Assembly (NCBI GenBank): GCA_035519355.1
Contig: DATIWM010000294.1
Span: forward strand, 1 to 19,674
Direction: 5' to 3'
From: DAOMFB01 sp035519355
GTDB lineage: Bacteria; Acidobacteriota; Thermoanaerobaculia; UBA5066
DNA length: 19,674 bases
Made by a program: the position numbers and the translations under genes. Positions 6,342-13,947 of this stretch are shown here, in pieces (position 1 is the stretch's first letter; each line of letters opens with the position of its first letter). The notes under the pieces were generated by a model. The model did not search any database and had not been told where the DNA came from. It was given only the letters and a program-made list of their open reading frames with translations.

Positions 6342-7652
6342 TTACGACTTGCCCGGCTCCGCCGCGGGCGCGGCGTTGTCGACCTTGACCCGGTCGCCGA
6401 TCCGGAGCGACCGGAGGGCCTTGAAGGGACCCGTCACGACTTCCTCGCCCTCGGCCAGCCCCTCGAGAACCTCCACCTTCAGCTCGGCCGTGATCCCGGT
6501 CTTGATCTTCCGGAACTCGACGGTCCCGTCCTTCTTCACGACGAAGACCCCCTCGACCTCCTTCTTCTTCGCGTCGGCCAGCGGGTCCTTTTTCTGATCC
6601 TTCTTCGTACCGGCGGCGGCGGTCGGCGCCGGCTCGGGCTTCTTCCCCTTCCCGGACCTCTTCAGCGTCGCCTCGTCGGCGACCACGAGGGCCGGAATCG
6701 GGATGGCGAGGGTGCTTTCGCGCCGGTCCGTCTCGATGAGCCCCGAGACGGAGAATCCGGGGCGGATGTCCTTCGGCGGCTCGAGGACGTGGATCTTCAC
6801 CTTGAAGTTCACGGCGGAAGAGTCCGTTCCGAGAGCCGACTTCGTGATCGGGCTGCCTCCGATCTCCGTCACCGTCCCGTCGAACTTCTTCTCGGGGTAG
6901 GCGTCGAAGCCGAGCTTCGCCTTCTGGCCGATCTTCACGTGGGGAATGTCGGTCTCGTCCACCTCCATCTCGGCCTCGACGATCGACATGTCGGAGATCG
7001 TCAGGAGGACGGTCCCCGGGTTGTTCATCGTGCCGATGATGGCGTTCTCCCCCTGCTCCACCGGCCGGGCCGTCACGACGCCGTTGATCGGGGCGACGAG
7101 CGTCGTCTTCCGGAGGGAGTCCTTGTTCGCGAGGAGGGTCTGACGGGCCTGCTCGATCCGGCGTTCGTCCGCCTTCTCGTTCGCGATCGCCGAATCGAGC
7201 GCCAGCCGGGCCTTCTGGAGGTTCTGCTCGGAGTCGATCTGGGCCTGGTAGTTCTTCTGCATCCGCTCGAAGTCGCGCGCAGCCTGCTCCCGGGTGAACC
7301 GGTCCGCCTCGCGCTGCGCGAACAGGGCGTCGAGGGCCGCCTGCTGCGCCTGGGCGTTGGCGTCGTACTGCGCCTTGTCGATCTGGAGAAGAAGGTCGCC
7401 TCGATTCACGAGGTCGCCCTCACGGACCGCGAGCGTCACGATCTGCCCCATCACCTGCGAGGAGATGTCCACCTTCACCCGGGCCCGGATCCGGCCGTTG
7501 CAGGAGACCGTGGAGACCAGCTCTTCCTTTGCGGTCTTCGCCGTGGTCACCTTCTCGACGTTCTTGTCGCGCGCCTTGATGGACGCGATGACGACGACGG
7601 ACAGGACGAGGACGATTCCGGCTCCGATCGCCCACTTGACGGTGCGGCTCAT
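6342..7652 (-). CDS. Periplasmic adaptor / membrane fusion protein (HlyD/MacA type)
   Basis: A 436-aa MacA-like adaptor that would link the two permeases to an outer-membrane channel. Residues 8-25 form one N-terminal membrane anchor. The split lipoyl-like domain covers about 60-92 and 182-220, on either side of an alpha-helical hairpin at 95-182 that is Gln/Ala/Glu rich and would contact the outer-membrane partner. A beta-barrel follows to about 310 and a membrane-proximal domain to the end. Odd: a Lys/Pro/Ala-rich insertion at about 331-366 (GKGKKPEPAPTAAAGTKKDQ) splits the membrane-proximal domain and looks flexible. It is the first gene of the operon; ATG 7652 has GGAG about 9 bp upstream. 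No outer-membrane TolC-like gene is in view. Confidence 0.92.
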   Translation of the reverse strand: MSRTVKWAIGAGIVLVLSVVVIASIKARDKNVEKVTTAKTAKEELVSTVSCNGRIRARVKVDISSQVMGQIVTLAVREGDLVNRGDLLLQIDKAQYDANAQAQQAALDALFAQREADRFTREQAARDFERMQKNYQAQIDSEQNLQKARLALDSAIANEKADERRIEQARQTLLANKDSLRKTTLVAPINGVVTARPVEQGENAIIGTMNNPGTVLLTISDMSIVEAEMEVDETDIPHVKIGQKAKLGFDAYPEKKFDGTVTEIGGSPITKSALGTDSSAVNFKVKIHVLEPPKDIRPGFSVSGLIETDRRESTLAIPIPALVVADEATLKRSGKGKKPEPAPTAAAGTKKDQKKDPLADAKKKEVEGVFVVKKDGTVEFRKIKTGITAELKVEVLEGLAEGEEVVTGPFKALRSLRIGDRVKVDNAAPAAEPGKS

Positions 7653-7747
7653 TCGTGTTCACTCCGGAGGGGAAGCCGCCGTCCGGCTCCAGCCTGCCCC
7701 TCTGTACGGCCAAGCGCTTGTCGGGGTTTCACTTCGGCGAGTTCATT

Positions 7748-7837
<90 letters not shown>

Positions 7838-7867
7838 GCTGCGGGGCCTTTACGATAACTCCAGCTC

Positions 7868-7927
7868 GGGGGGTCCGGGGGGATCCACGGCCGAGGGGCC
7901 GTCGATGAGGTAAGCCCCCCAAGCGAG
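7868..7927. repeat. Nested GC-rich inverted repeat between the tRNA genes, REP-like copy 2
   Basis: A G6 run at 7877-7882 can pair with C6 at 7915-7920, enclosing a perfect inner hairpin ACGGCC-GAGG-GGCCGT at 7887-7902. The outer edges share GGGGTCCGGGGG, AAGCCCCC and AAGCG with the hairpin at 3802-3829, in opposite orientation. It separates tRNA-Ser(GCU) from tRNA-Ser(UGA) and could act in transcript processing or termination. Confidence 0.45.
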
Positions 7928-7930
7928 CGG

Positions 7931-8024
7931 TGGCGGACAGGGGGGGATTCGAACCCCCGGTAAGGCTTTAAGACCCTACAACGGTTTAGCAAACCGCCGC
8001 CTTCAGCCACTCGGCCACCTGTCC
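7931..8024 (-). tRNA. tRNA-Ser (anticodon GCU)
   Basis: The 94-nt minus-strand gene runs from 8024 to 7931 with CCA encoded. The acceptor stem GGACAGG pairs with CCTGTCC. The anticodon stem GCGGT/ACCGT-type closes a loop TTGCTAA, giving anticodon GCT, which reads AGC/AGU. The long variable arm (around TAGGGTCTTAAAGCCTTA) and the TTCGAAT T-loop fit a serine tRNA. It lies upstream of tRNA-Ser(UGA), 93 bp apart. Confidence 0.95.
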
Positions 8025-8043
8025 ACGACGCGACGGATCGCGA

Positions 8044-8049
8044 AGTCTA
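8044..8049 (-). promoter_or_regulatory. -10-like element before the tRNA-Ser pair
   Basis: TAGACT on the minus strand lies 19 bp before the 5' end of tRNA-Ser(GCU) and 25 bp past the mscS-like stop codon. This would let the tRNAs be made independently of serS. No clear -35 is seen. Confidence 0.35.
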
Positions 8050-8074
8050 GCAGGGCCGGGGCGGGCTCTTCGGT

Positions 8075-9724
8075 TCAGCCTTCGCGGGATTTTTCCGCCG
8101 GCGGAGTCGGCGGGAGGCGCCACTTCTCCTTCGGGACGACGACCGGCTGCGCCGGGTCGCCGAGGTAGTGCGGCGACATGATCTGGACTCCGAACTCGTT
8201 GAAGGCGTCCTGGACGTTCGCGTGGAGCTCCGAGAGGATCAGGAGACGCCGGCCTGATTCGTCCGTGTAGGCGCAGAGTCGGTACTCGACGTAGAAGTCC
8301 GAGAGGGCGCGCTGAACGACGAAGGGCTTCGGCTCCTTCCGAATGTCGGACGTCCGCTCTGCCGCAAGAAGGAGGAGCGCTTCGACCTGCCGCCAAGGCT
8401 CCGCGTAGCCGATCGTGACGTTCACCTCGACGAGGTGCCCGCGTCCCTTCGCGTGGCGGGAGAAGTTGAGAGTTGTCGTGCCGACGACGAAATTGTTCGG
8501 GAGGACCTTGTCGGCGCCGAGGCCGGTCCGGAGGCGCGTGGCGAGCAGCCCGACGCTCGTGACGAGCCCCTCGTGCTCGCCGATCCGGACCCATTCCCCC
8601 ACCCGGACCGTCCGTGAGTAGAGGAGCATCAGCCCCGAGGCCGCCTGCCCGACGAGGCTCGTCGAGCCGAGCGAGATCATCAGGCCGACGAGAACGCTGA
8701 TTCCCTTGAACGCGTCGGTTCCGCTCCCGGGAAGGTACGGGTAAGACATGACGACGGCGAAGAGCCAGAGGAGGCCGACCGCGATCCGGCGGGTCGGGGC
8801 GGCCAGGTCGCGCTCGAGCCAGGTCACCTCCACCTCGCCCGTTTCGATCCGCCGGAAGAAGGCCCCCAGGAGGCGGACGAGAAACCGGGTCAGGAAGAAG
8901 ATGATGACGACGACGAGGAGGCCCGGGATCATCCCGAGGATCGCAGAGCCGACCGTTCGGAGCGCGTCGATCAGGAGCCCCGAGAACCGCTCGCCGAGCG
9001 GACGGGTGAACGGGAAACGGGTCAGGACGAAGTCGAGCCAGACGAGGACGACCGTGACGCCGAGGAGAAGAACGGCCGTCCGGACGAGCCGCCGGAGGAT
9101 TCCGGTCAGGTGCTCCTTCGGGACGGCGTCGGCGGCGACCCGCCTGAGCGCCTCGTACCGGCCCTGAAGCGCCGCGTCGAGAGTCCGCTCGATTCGGCTC
9201 CGGACCCGGGACAGCGCCACGAGGAGCGCGACGCCGATCGCGGTGACCAGGAGGGCGACACCGGCTGCCACGAGGAGCCGCTTCACGTCGCGTCCCTCGC
9301 GGCTCTCGGCAGCAACCTGCTTCAGTCGCACGGCCGCCGCCGTCACGGCGGCGTCGAGGGTCTCCCCGTCGAGGGCGTTGGCATCCCCGGGAACGAGCAC
9401 GAAAAGAGACCGGCCGTCGATCTCGAACATCCTCCCCTCGGGAATCTCCCGCACCGCGACGCTCCCGGGGCCGTCGGCTTCGAGAGCGCGGCGAATCCTG
9501 TCGACAGCTCCGATCGCCCTCTCCTTCGGCGCGTAACCGCCCAGGCGAGCCCGGAAGACGGCCACCTCGCGCCCGCGGACGACGACGGCGGCGGGCTCCT
9601 CGGCCGCCGACGCGGGCGCTGAAGAGGGCGCCGGCGCCGGCTGGGCTGCGACGCCGACGGCGTGGAGCGCCGTGAAAAGAAGGACCGCCGCACCGATCCG
9701 CAAGGCCGCGTTTCCTCCGCTCAC
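8075..9724 (-). CDS. MscS-family mechanosensitive channel with periplasmic extension
   Basis: A 549-aa inner-membrane channel that would open under membrane tension to release solutes. Residues 1-27 are a signal peptide (ending GVAA before QPAP), followed by an Ala/Pro-rich linker and a soluble domain to about 145. Predicted TM segments lie at about 149-171, 210-234, 257-285, 313-330 and 341-369. The last is the Gly/Ser-rich pore helix, followed by the MscS beta domain (VGEWVRIGEHEGLVTSVGLLATRLRT, in part at 375-398; LPNN at 408-411). It is longer than E. coli MscS (286 aa) because of the N-terminal part. GTG 9724 overlaps the serS stop by 4 bp (GTGA) with GGAAAGG before it, so it is translationally coupled to serS. 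Confidence 0.9.
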   Translation of the reverse strand: MSGGNAALRIGAAVLLFTALHAVGVAAQPAPAPSSAPASAAEEPAAVVVRGREVAVFRARLGGYAPKERAIGAVDRIRRALEADGPGSVAVREIPEGRMFEIDGRSLFVLVPGDANALDGETLDAAVTAAAVRLKQVAAESREGRDVKRLLVAAGVALLVTAIGVALLVALSRVRSRIERTLDAALQGRYEALRRVAADAVPKEHLTGILRRLVRTAVLLLGVTVVLVWLDFVLTRFPFTRPLGERFSGLLIDALRTVGSAILGMIPGLLVVVIIFFLTRFLVRLLGAFFRRIETGEVEVTWLERDLAAPTRRIAVGLLWLFAVVMSYPYLPGSGTDAFKGISVLVGLMISLGSTSLVGQAASGLMLLYSRTVRVGEWVRIGEHEGLVTSVGLLATRLRTGLGADKVLPNNFVVGTTTLNFSRHAKGRGHLVEVNVTIGYAEPWRQVEALLLLAAERTSDIRKEPKPFVVQRALSDFYVEYRLCAYTDESGRRLLILSELHANVQDAFNEFGVQIMSPHYLGDPAQPVVVPKEKWRLPPTPPAEKSREG

Positions 9725-11007
9725 CCTTTCCGGATCTCGGCGAGGCCGCCGCAGTAGGGGCGAAGGGCCGACGGGACGGCCACGGAGCCGTCGGCCCGCT
9801 GGCCGTTCTCGAGCAACGCGATGAGCGTCCGCCCCACGGCGAGGCCCGAGCCGTTCAGCGTGTGGACCAGCTCGTTCCGGACCTTCCCGTCCCGCTCGAC
9901 CTTCGCGCGGATCGCCGCCCGCCGGGCCTGGAAGTCGCCGAAGTTGGAACAGGAGGAGATCTCGCGATAGAGCCCCTGTCCGGGGAGCCAGACCTCGAGG
10001 TCGTACGTCCTCTTCGACGCGAAGCCCATGTCGCCGCGGCAGAGGAGGACGCGGCGGTACGGCAGGTCCAGCCGTTCGAGGACCGCCTCGGCGTCGCGGG
10101 TCAGCTTTTCGTGCGCCTCCTCGGACTGCTCGGAAAGGGTGAACTTCACCAGCTCCACCTTGTCGAACTGGTGCTGCCGGATCATTCCGCGCGTGTCCTT
10201 CCCCGCCGAGCCCGCCTCGGCCCGGAAGCAGGGGGTGTAGGCGCAGTACGAGAGGGGCAGCGACGAGGCCGGGAGGATCTCGTCGCGGTGGAGGTTCGTC
10301 ACGGGGACCTCGGCCGTCGGCGCGAGATACCAGTCGGTCCCCTGCAGCCGGAAGAGGTCCTCCTCGAACTTGGGGAGCTGGCCCGTTCCGAGGAGCGACG
10401 CGGCGTTCACGATGAACGGCGGCAGGACCTCCGTGTAGCCATGTTCACGCGTGTGGAGGTCGAGCATGAGCTGGATCAGGGCGCGGTTCAGGAGCGAAGC
10501 GGCCCCCTTCAGCACCGTGAAGCGCGAGCCGGTGACCTTGGCCGCCCGCTCGAAGTCGAGGATTCCCAGTTCCGGCCCGAGATCCCAGTGCGCCTTCGGG
10601 GCGAAGTCGAACGCGGGCGGGGTCCCCCACGTCCTGACGACGACGTTTCCCGCCTCGCCCTCTCCCTCGGGGACGCTCTCCTCGGGAACGTTCGGGAGGC
10701 GCATTTCGAGAGGAAGGAATTCGGCCTCGATCGCCTTGAGGCGGCCCTCGAGCTCGACGATCTGCTGGTTGAGGTCCTTCGAGAGCCGGACGTCGGCCGC
10801 CGCGTCCTCCCCGGCCCTCTTCTTCTTCGACACCTGCTCCGAGATCCGGTTCTTCTCCGCCCGCGCTTTCTCGAGCATCGTCAGGCGCGACCGGCGTTCG
10901 GCGTCGAGCTGCCCCCAGGCCTCCAGCGCGCCGGCGTCGTAGGCTCGTCCTCTCAGGAGCTTCGGCATCTCGGCGAAGCGGCTCCGAAGGAAATCGCGCG
11001 AGAGCAT
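9721..11007 (-). CDS. serS: Seryl-tRNA synthetase
   Basis: A 428-aa class II synthetase that charges tRNA-Ser with serine, full length for the bacterial type. The N-terminal coiled-coil tRNA-binding arm occupies about 28-100, rich in Lys, Glu and Arg. The catalytic core follows: the serine-binding TAE is at 231-233, motif 2 FRAEAGSAGKDTRG at 261-274, and motif 3 NGSGLAVGRTLIALLENGQ at 385-403 with the essential Arg393. It starts at ATG 11007 under a recognisable sigma70-type promoter and heads a unit that continues into an MscS channel and is followed by two tRNA-Ser genes. No T-box leader fits in the 56-bp gap upstream. Confidence 0.98.
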   Translation of the reverse strand: MLSRDFLRSRFAEMPKLLRGRAYDAGALEAWGQLDAERRSRLTMLEKARAEKNRISEQVSKKKRAGEDAAADVRLSKDLNQQIVELEGRLKAIEAEFLPLEMRLPNVPEESVPEGEGEAGNVVVRTWGTPPAFDFAPKAHWDLGPELGILDFERAAKVTGSRFTVLKGAASLLNRALIQLMLDLHTREHGYTEVLPPFIVNAASLLGTGQLPKFEEDLFRLQGTDWYLAPTAEVPVTNLHRDEILPASSLPLSYCAYTPCFRAEAGSAGKDTRGMIRQHQFDKVELVKFTLSEQSEEAHEKLTRDAEAVLERLDLPYRRVLLCRGDMGFASKRTYDLEVWLPGQGLYREISSCSNFGDFQARRAAIRAKVERDGKVRNELVHTLNGSGLAVGRTLIALLENGQRADGSVAVPSALRPYCGGLAEIRKG

Positions 11008-11016
11008 GGGCGGGCC

Positions 11017-11045
11017 ATTCTCGTCGCGGAGGGCCGGGGATTCAA
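11017..11045 (-). promoter_or_regulatory. sigma70-type promoter of serS
   Basis: TTGAAT (11045-11040), a 17-bp spacer and GAGAAT (11022-11017) lie on the minus strand. The -10 ends 9 bp before ATG 11007, so the leader would be only a few nucleotides and there is no Shine-Dalgarno site. Confidence 0.5.
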
Positions 11046-11051
11046 GCAGCC

Positions 11052-11057
11052 GATAAT
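11052..11057 (+). promoter_or_regulatory. -10 element GATAAT for leaderless glycosyltransferase transcript
   Basis: GATAAT is followed by 6 bp and then GTG 11064. No Shine-Dalgarno sequence is present. It faces away from the serS promoter, and the two overlap within 56 bp. Confidence 0.5.
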
Positions 11058-11063
11058 CGCCCC

Positions 11064-11978
11064 GTGACGTCCCTCCCGGTCTCGGCCGTGGTCGTGAACC
11101 TCGACGGCGGCGACCTCCTCTTCGACGCCCTCGACGCGCTCGACCGCGAGGCCGTAGAAGAGATCGTCGTGGTCGACAACGGCTCGCGCCCGGAGGAGGC
11201 CGCGCGGCTGGCCGCGCGCCCCGGCATCACGCTCCTCTTCCTCCCGGAGAACCGGGGCTTCGCCGCTCCCGCGAACCTCGGGGCGCGGGGGGCCCGCGCG
11301 CCCTTCCTCGCCTTCGTCAACAACGACTGCGTCCTCGAGACCGGCTATCTGTCCGCCTGTCTCGCCGCCCTCGAGAGCGACCGGGGGCTCGCGGCCGTCC
11401 AGGGCGTCATTCTCGACGGCGCCGGACGGACGGTGGATGGGTGGGGATTCGGCTGGACCGCCAGGGCCGAAGCGGTGCAGCTCGGCCGCGGCGGCGCGCC
11501 GCCCGCTCCCGGGGGCGCCCCGTTCGCCGTCTCCGGGGTTTCGGCCACCGCCACTCTCTTCCGGCGCGAAGCGTTCCTCGAGGCCGGCGGCTTCGCCGAG
11601 TCGTTCTTCGCCTGGTACGAGGATGTCGACCTCGCCCTCCGCCTCCGCCGCGCCGGGGCGCGCTTCGCCTGCGTCCCGGCCGCGCGGGCACGGCACGCGG
11701 GGACGGTCACCGGCCGGCGGGATCCCGAAACGCGCTGGAGGCGTCTCTTCGCCAACCGGCTCCGGACCCTCCGCCGCAACTTCGACGCGGCCTCCCTTTC
11801 GGCCCTCCGGTCGCTTCGCCCGGCCGCCGGCGCCACGCTGGGCCCTGCCGCGCGAGACCTCGGCTGGCGGGGCGCCCTTCGCGCCGCTTTCGCCGCCTCG
11901 CCGGCGGCCCGGCCGTACGAGGAGGAGGACCGCGCCGTCCTGAAGTCGCGGCCTCCGCTCCGCGAGCTGCCGACGTGA
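11064..11978 (+). CDS. Family 2 glycosyltransferase (rhamnosyltransferase-like)
   Basis: A 304-aa GT-A-fold inverting glycosyltransferase that adds a sugar from a nucleotide donor to a growing lipid-linked glycan at the inner face of the membrane. Seen: VDNGS at 37-41 for nucleotide binding, ENRGFAAPANLG at 62-73, the metal-binding DxD equivalent NND at 86-88, and the acceptor-side YEDVDLALRL at 185-194 followed by His211. This pattern is shared with WbbL-type rhamnosyltransferases, but the donor sugar is inferred only. The C-terminus is basic and Ala-rich. GTG 11064 is the first gene of the glycan unit; its stop overlaps the next start by 4 bp. Confidence 0.9.
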   Translation: MTSLPVSAVVVNLDGGDLLFDALDALDREAVEEIVVVDNGSRPEEAARLAARPGITLLFLPENRGFAAPANLGARGARAPFLAFVNNDCVLETGYLSACLAALESDRGLAAVQGVILDGAGRTVDGWGFGWTARAEAVQLGRGGAPPAPGGAPFAVSGVSATATLFRREAFLEAGGFAESFFAWYEDVDLALRLRRAGARFACVPAARARHAGTVTGRRDPETRWRRLFANRLRTLRRNFDAASLSALRSLRPAAGATLGPAARDLGWRGALRAAFAASPAARPYEEEDRAVLKSRPPLRELPT

Positions 11979-12925
11979 CACCTCCCCGTGTCGCCGTCGT
12001 CCTCGTGACCTGGAACTCCGCGGCCCACGTGGGCGACGCGGTCCGCTCGGTCCCGGACGGGGTCCCGGCCCTCGTCGTCGACAACGCTTCGGGCGACGGC
12101 TCGGCGGAGGTGGCCCGGCGGGCGGGCGGGCGCGTCCTCGAAGCCGGCGCGAACCTCGGGTTCGGCCCGGCCTGCAACCTCGGAGCGAAGGCGACCGCCC
12201 CGTCCGAAACGATTCTCTTCCTCAATCCCGACGCCGCCCTCGTCGACGGCCCGTCCTGTCTCGCGGCCCTTCTCGCGGAGCTCGACCGGGACTCTTCCGT
12301 CGCCGCCGTGGTTCCCGCTCTCTCCGGCGACGGCCAGGAACGCTTCCAGCTCCGGAAGCTCCCGACGCTCGGCTCCCTCGCCCGCGAGGCGTTTCTCGTC
12401 AACCGGATCTTTCCCCGGAATCCGGGATTCCGCTCCGAGCGCTATCTCGACCGGGCTCGCGACCTCCCCTTCGACCTCGAACAGCCGGCCGGCGCGGCGC
12501 TCCTGATCCGCCGGGAGGTCTTCGAGGCGCTCGGGGGGTTCGACCCGGCCTTCGCTCCCGCCTGGTTCGAGGACGTCGACCTCTGCGCGCGGATCCTGGA
12601 ATCCGGCCGGCGCCTTCGGTACGTTCCGTCTGCCCGCGCTACGCACGTGGGCGGCACGGCGATGAACGCCCTCTCGTACCGGGATTACCTCCCCCTCTAC
12701 ACCCGAAACCTGCTCCGGTACCTCGGCCGGCACGCGGACTGGCCGACGCGGATCGGCGCGCGGATCGTCCTCGTCCTCGGCGCGCTCCTCCGCCTCCTCC
12801 TCCTTCCCGTCGTCCGGGGCGACCATGCCCGGCCCGACGCCGCCGCGGCGTACGGCCGCGTCCTCGCCGGCCTGCTCGGGCTCGGCTGGAGATCGGCGCT
12901 GCTCCCCTCCCGGGCGGAGGCCTGA
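11975..12925 (+). CDS. Family 2 glycosyltransferase (rhamnosyltransferase-like)
   Basis: A 316-aa GT2 enzyme with the same architecture as its upstream neighbour. Seen: VTWNS at 11-15, VVDNASGDGS at 34-43, ANLGFGPACNLG at 59-70, NPD at 84-86 as the metal site, and FEDVDLCARI at 198-207 with H224 beyond it. Residues about 258-281 are hydrophobic (IVLVLGALLRLLLLPVV) and may dip into or anchor at the membrane. I chose GTG 11975 because it overlaps the preceding stop (GTGA) and places the first beta strand right at the N-terminus. Its TGA shares one base with the next ATG. The donor sugar is not deducible. Confidence 0.9.
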   Translation: MTPPRVAVVLVTWNSAAHVGDAVRSVPDGVPALVVDNASGDGSAEVARRAGGRVLEAGANLGFGPACNLGAKATAPSETILFLNPDAALVDGPSCLAALLAELDRDSSVAAVVPALSGDGQERFQLRKLPTLGSLAREAFLVNRIFPRNPGFRSERYLDRARDLPFDLEQPAGAALLIRREVFEALGGFDPAFAPAWFEDVDLCARILESGRRLRYVPSARATHVGGTAMNALSYRDYLPLYTRNLLRYLGRHADWPTRIGARIVLVLGALLRLLLLPVVRGDHARPDAAAAYGRVLAGLLGLGWRSALLPSRAEA

Positions 12926-13947
12926 TGCCGGCCGTCATCGTCTCCCTGGTCACGCACAACGAGGCCCACGACGTCGAGCGGCTCCTGCCGACGCTCTTTT
13001 CGCAGACCTTCCGGGATTTCGCGGTCGTCGCCGTGGACAACGCGTCCGAGGACGGATCCCGCGCCACCCTCGCGGCCTTCGAGAAGGTGACCCCCGTCCC
13101 GATGACGGTCGTCCCTTCGCGGGAGAACACCGGCTTCACCGGCGGCCACAACCTCGGCATCTCCAGGGCGCTCGAGGCCGGCGCCGAGTGGGTCCTCGTC
13201 CTGAACGCCGACGTCGCCCTCGACCCGACCTTCCTCGAACGCCTCCTCATCGAGGCCGCGAAGGAGGCGCACCGCGAGGTCGCGGCGTTCACTCCGAAGA
13301 TCCTCCGGGCCGAAGGGGCGGAGCTTTCGCCCTCCCGGCTCCTCGACTCCGTCGGACTCCGGATGACGCGGAGCGGCCGCCATTTCGACATCGGGGCGGG
13401 ATGTCCCGACGACGGGCGCTACGACCGGCCGGCGGAAGTCTTCGGCGTCTCGGGATGTGTCGCGCTCTACCGGACGGCCGCGCTCGCCGACGTGAAGATC
13501 TCCACCGGCTTCTTCGACGACGACTTCTTCGTCTACCGGGAAGACGTCGACCTCGCGTGGCGGCTCCGCGGACACGGCTGGCGCGCCCGCTGCGTCCCGT
13601 CCGCCGTCGCGTGGCACCGACGCCGGAACCTGCCGGAGCGGCGGCGCGAAATGTCGGCGCTCGCGAATCTCCACTCCGTCAAGAACCGCTTCCTCCTCCG
13701 CGTCAACAACGCCGGGGCGGAGCACCTTCGCGCGACCTTCGCCCGGACGTTCCCGCGCGACCTGCTCGTCGTCGGCGGCTGCCTCACCGTCGAGCGGACC
13801 TCTCTTCCCGCCCTCAAGTGGCTCGCGGAAAACCGGGTCCGGCTCCTCTCCAAGCGGGAGGAGATCCAGAAGGCGCGCCGCGTCTCCGACCGCGATCTCC
13901 TCCGATGGTTCGGGGAGGATCCCGACGGGGCGAGGATCCCGGGATGA
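12925..13947 (+). CDS. Family 2 glycosyltransferase
   Basis: A 340-aa GT2 enzyme. Seen: VTHNE at 9-13, AVDNASEDGS at 36-45, RENTGFTGGHNLG at 66-78, NAD at 94-96 as the metal-binding site and YREDVDLAWRL at 204-214, with the following His at about 231. It ends in a basic C-terminal region that includes LKWLAENRVRLL. ATG 12925 shares a base with the previous stop (TGATG), and a GGAGG sits 4 bp upstream. It is the third consecutive GT2 gene, so the product is likely a repeat unit of several sugars. Its stop overlaps the next ATG by 4 bp (ATGA). Confidence 0.9.
   Translation: MPAVIVSLVTHNEAHDVERLLPTLFSQTFRDFAVVAVDNASEDGSRATLAAFEKVTPVPMTVVPSRENTGFTGGHNLGISRALEAGAEWVLVLNADVALDPTFLERLLIEAAKEAHREVAAFTPKILRAEGAELSPSRLLDSVGLRMTRSGRHFDIGAGCPDDGRYDRPAEVFGVSGCVALYRTAALADVKISTGFFDDDFFVYREDVDLAWRLRGHGWRARCVPSAVAWHRRRNLPERRREMSALANLHSVKNRFLLRVNNAGAEHLRATFARTFPRDLLVVGGCLTVERTSLPALKWLAENRVRLLSKREEIQKARRVSDRDLLRWFGEDPDGARIPG

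Noticed and set aside
7711..7720. Perfect palindrome CAAGCGCTTG upstream of the export operon as an operator
   Set aside because: A single 10-bp palindrome with no second copy or clear promoter next to it; could be chance.
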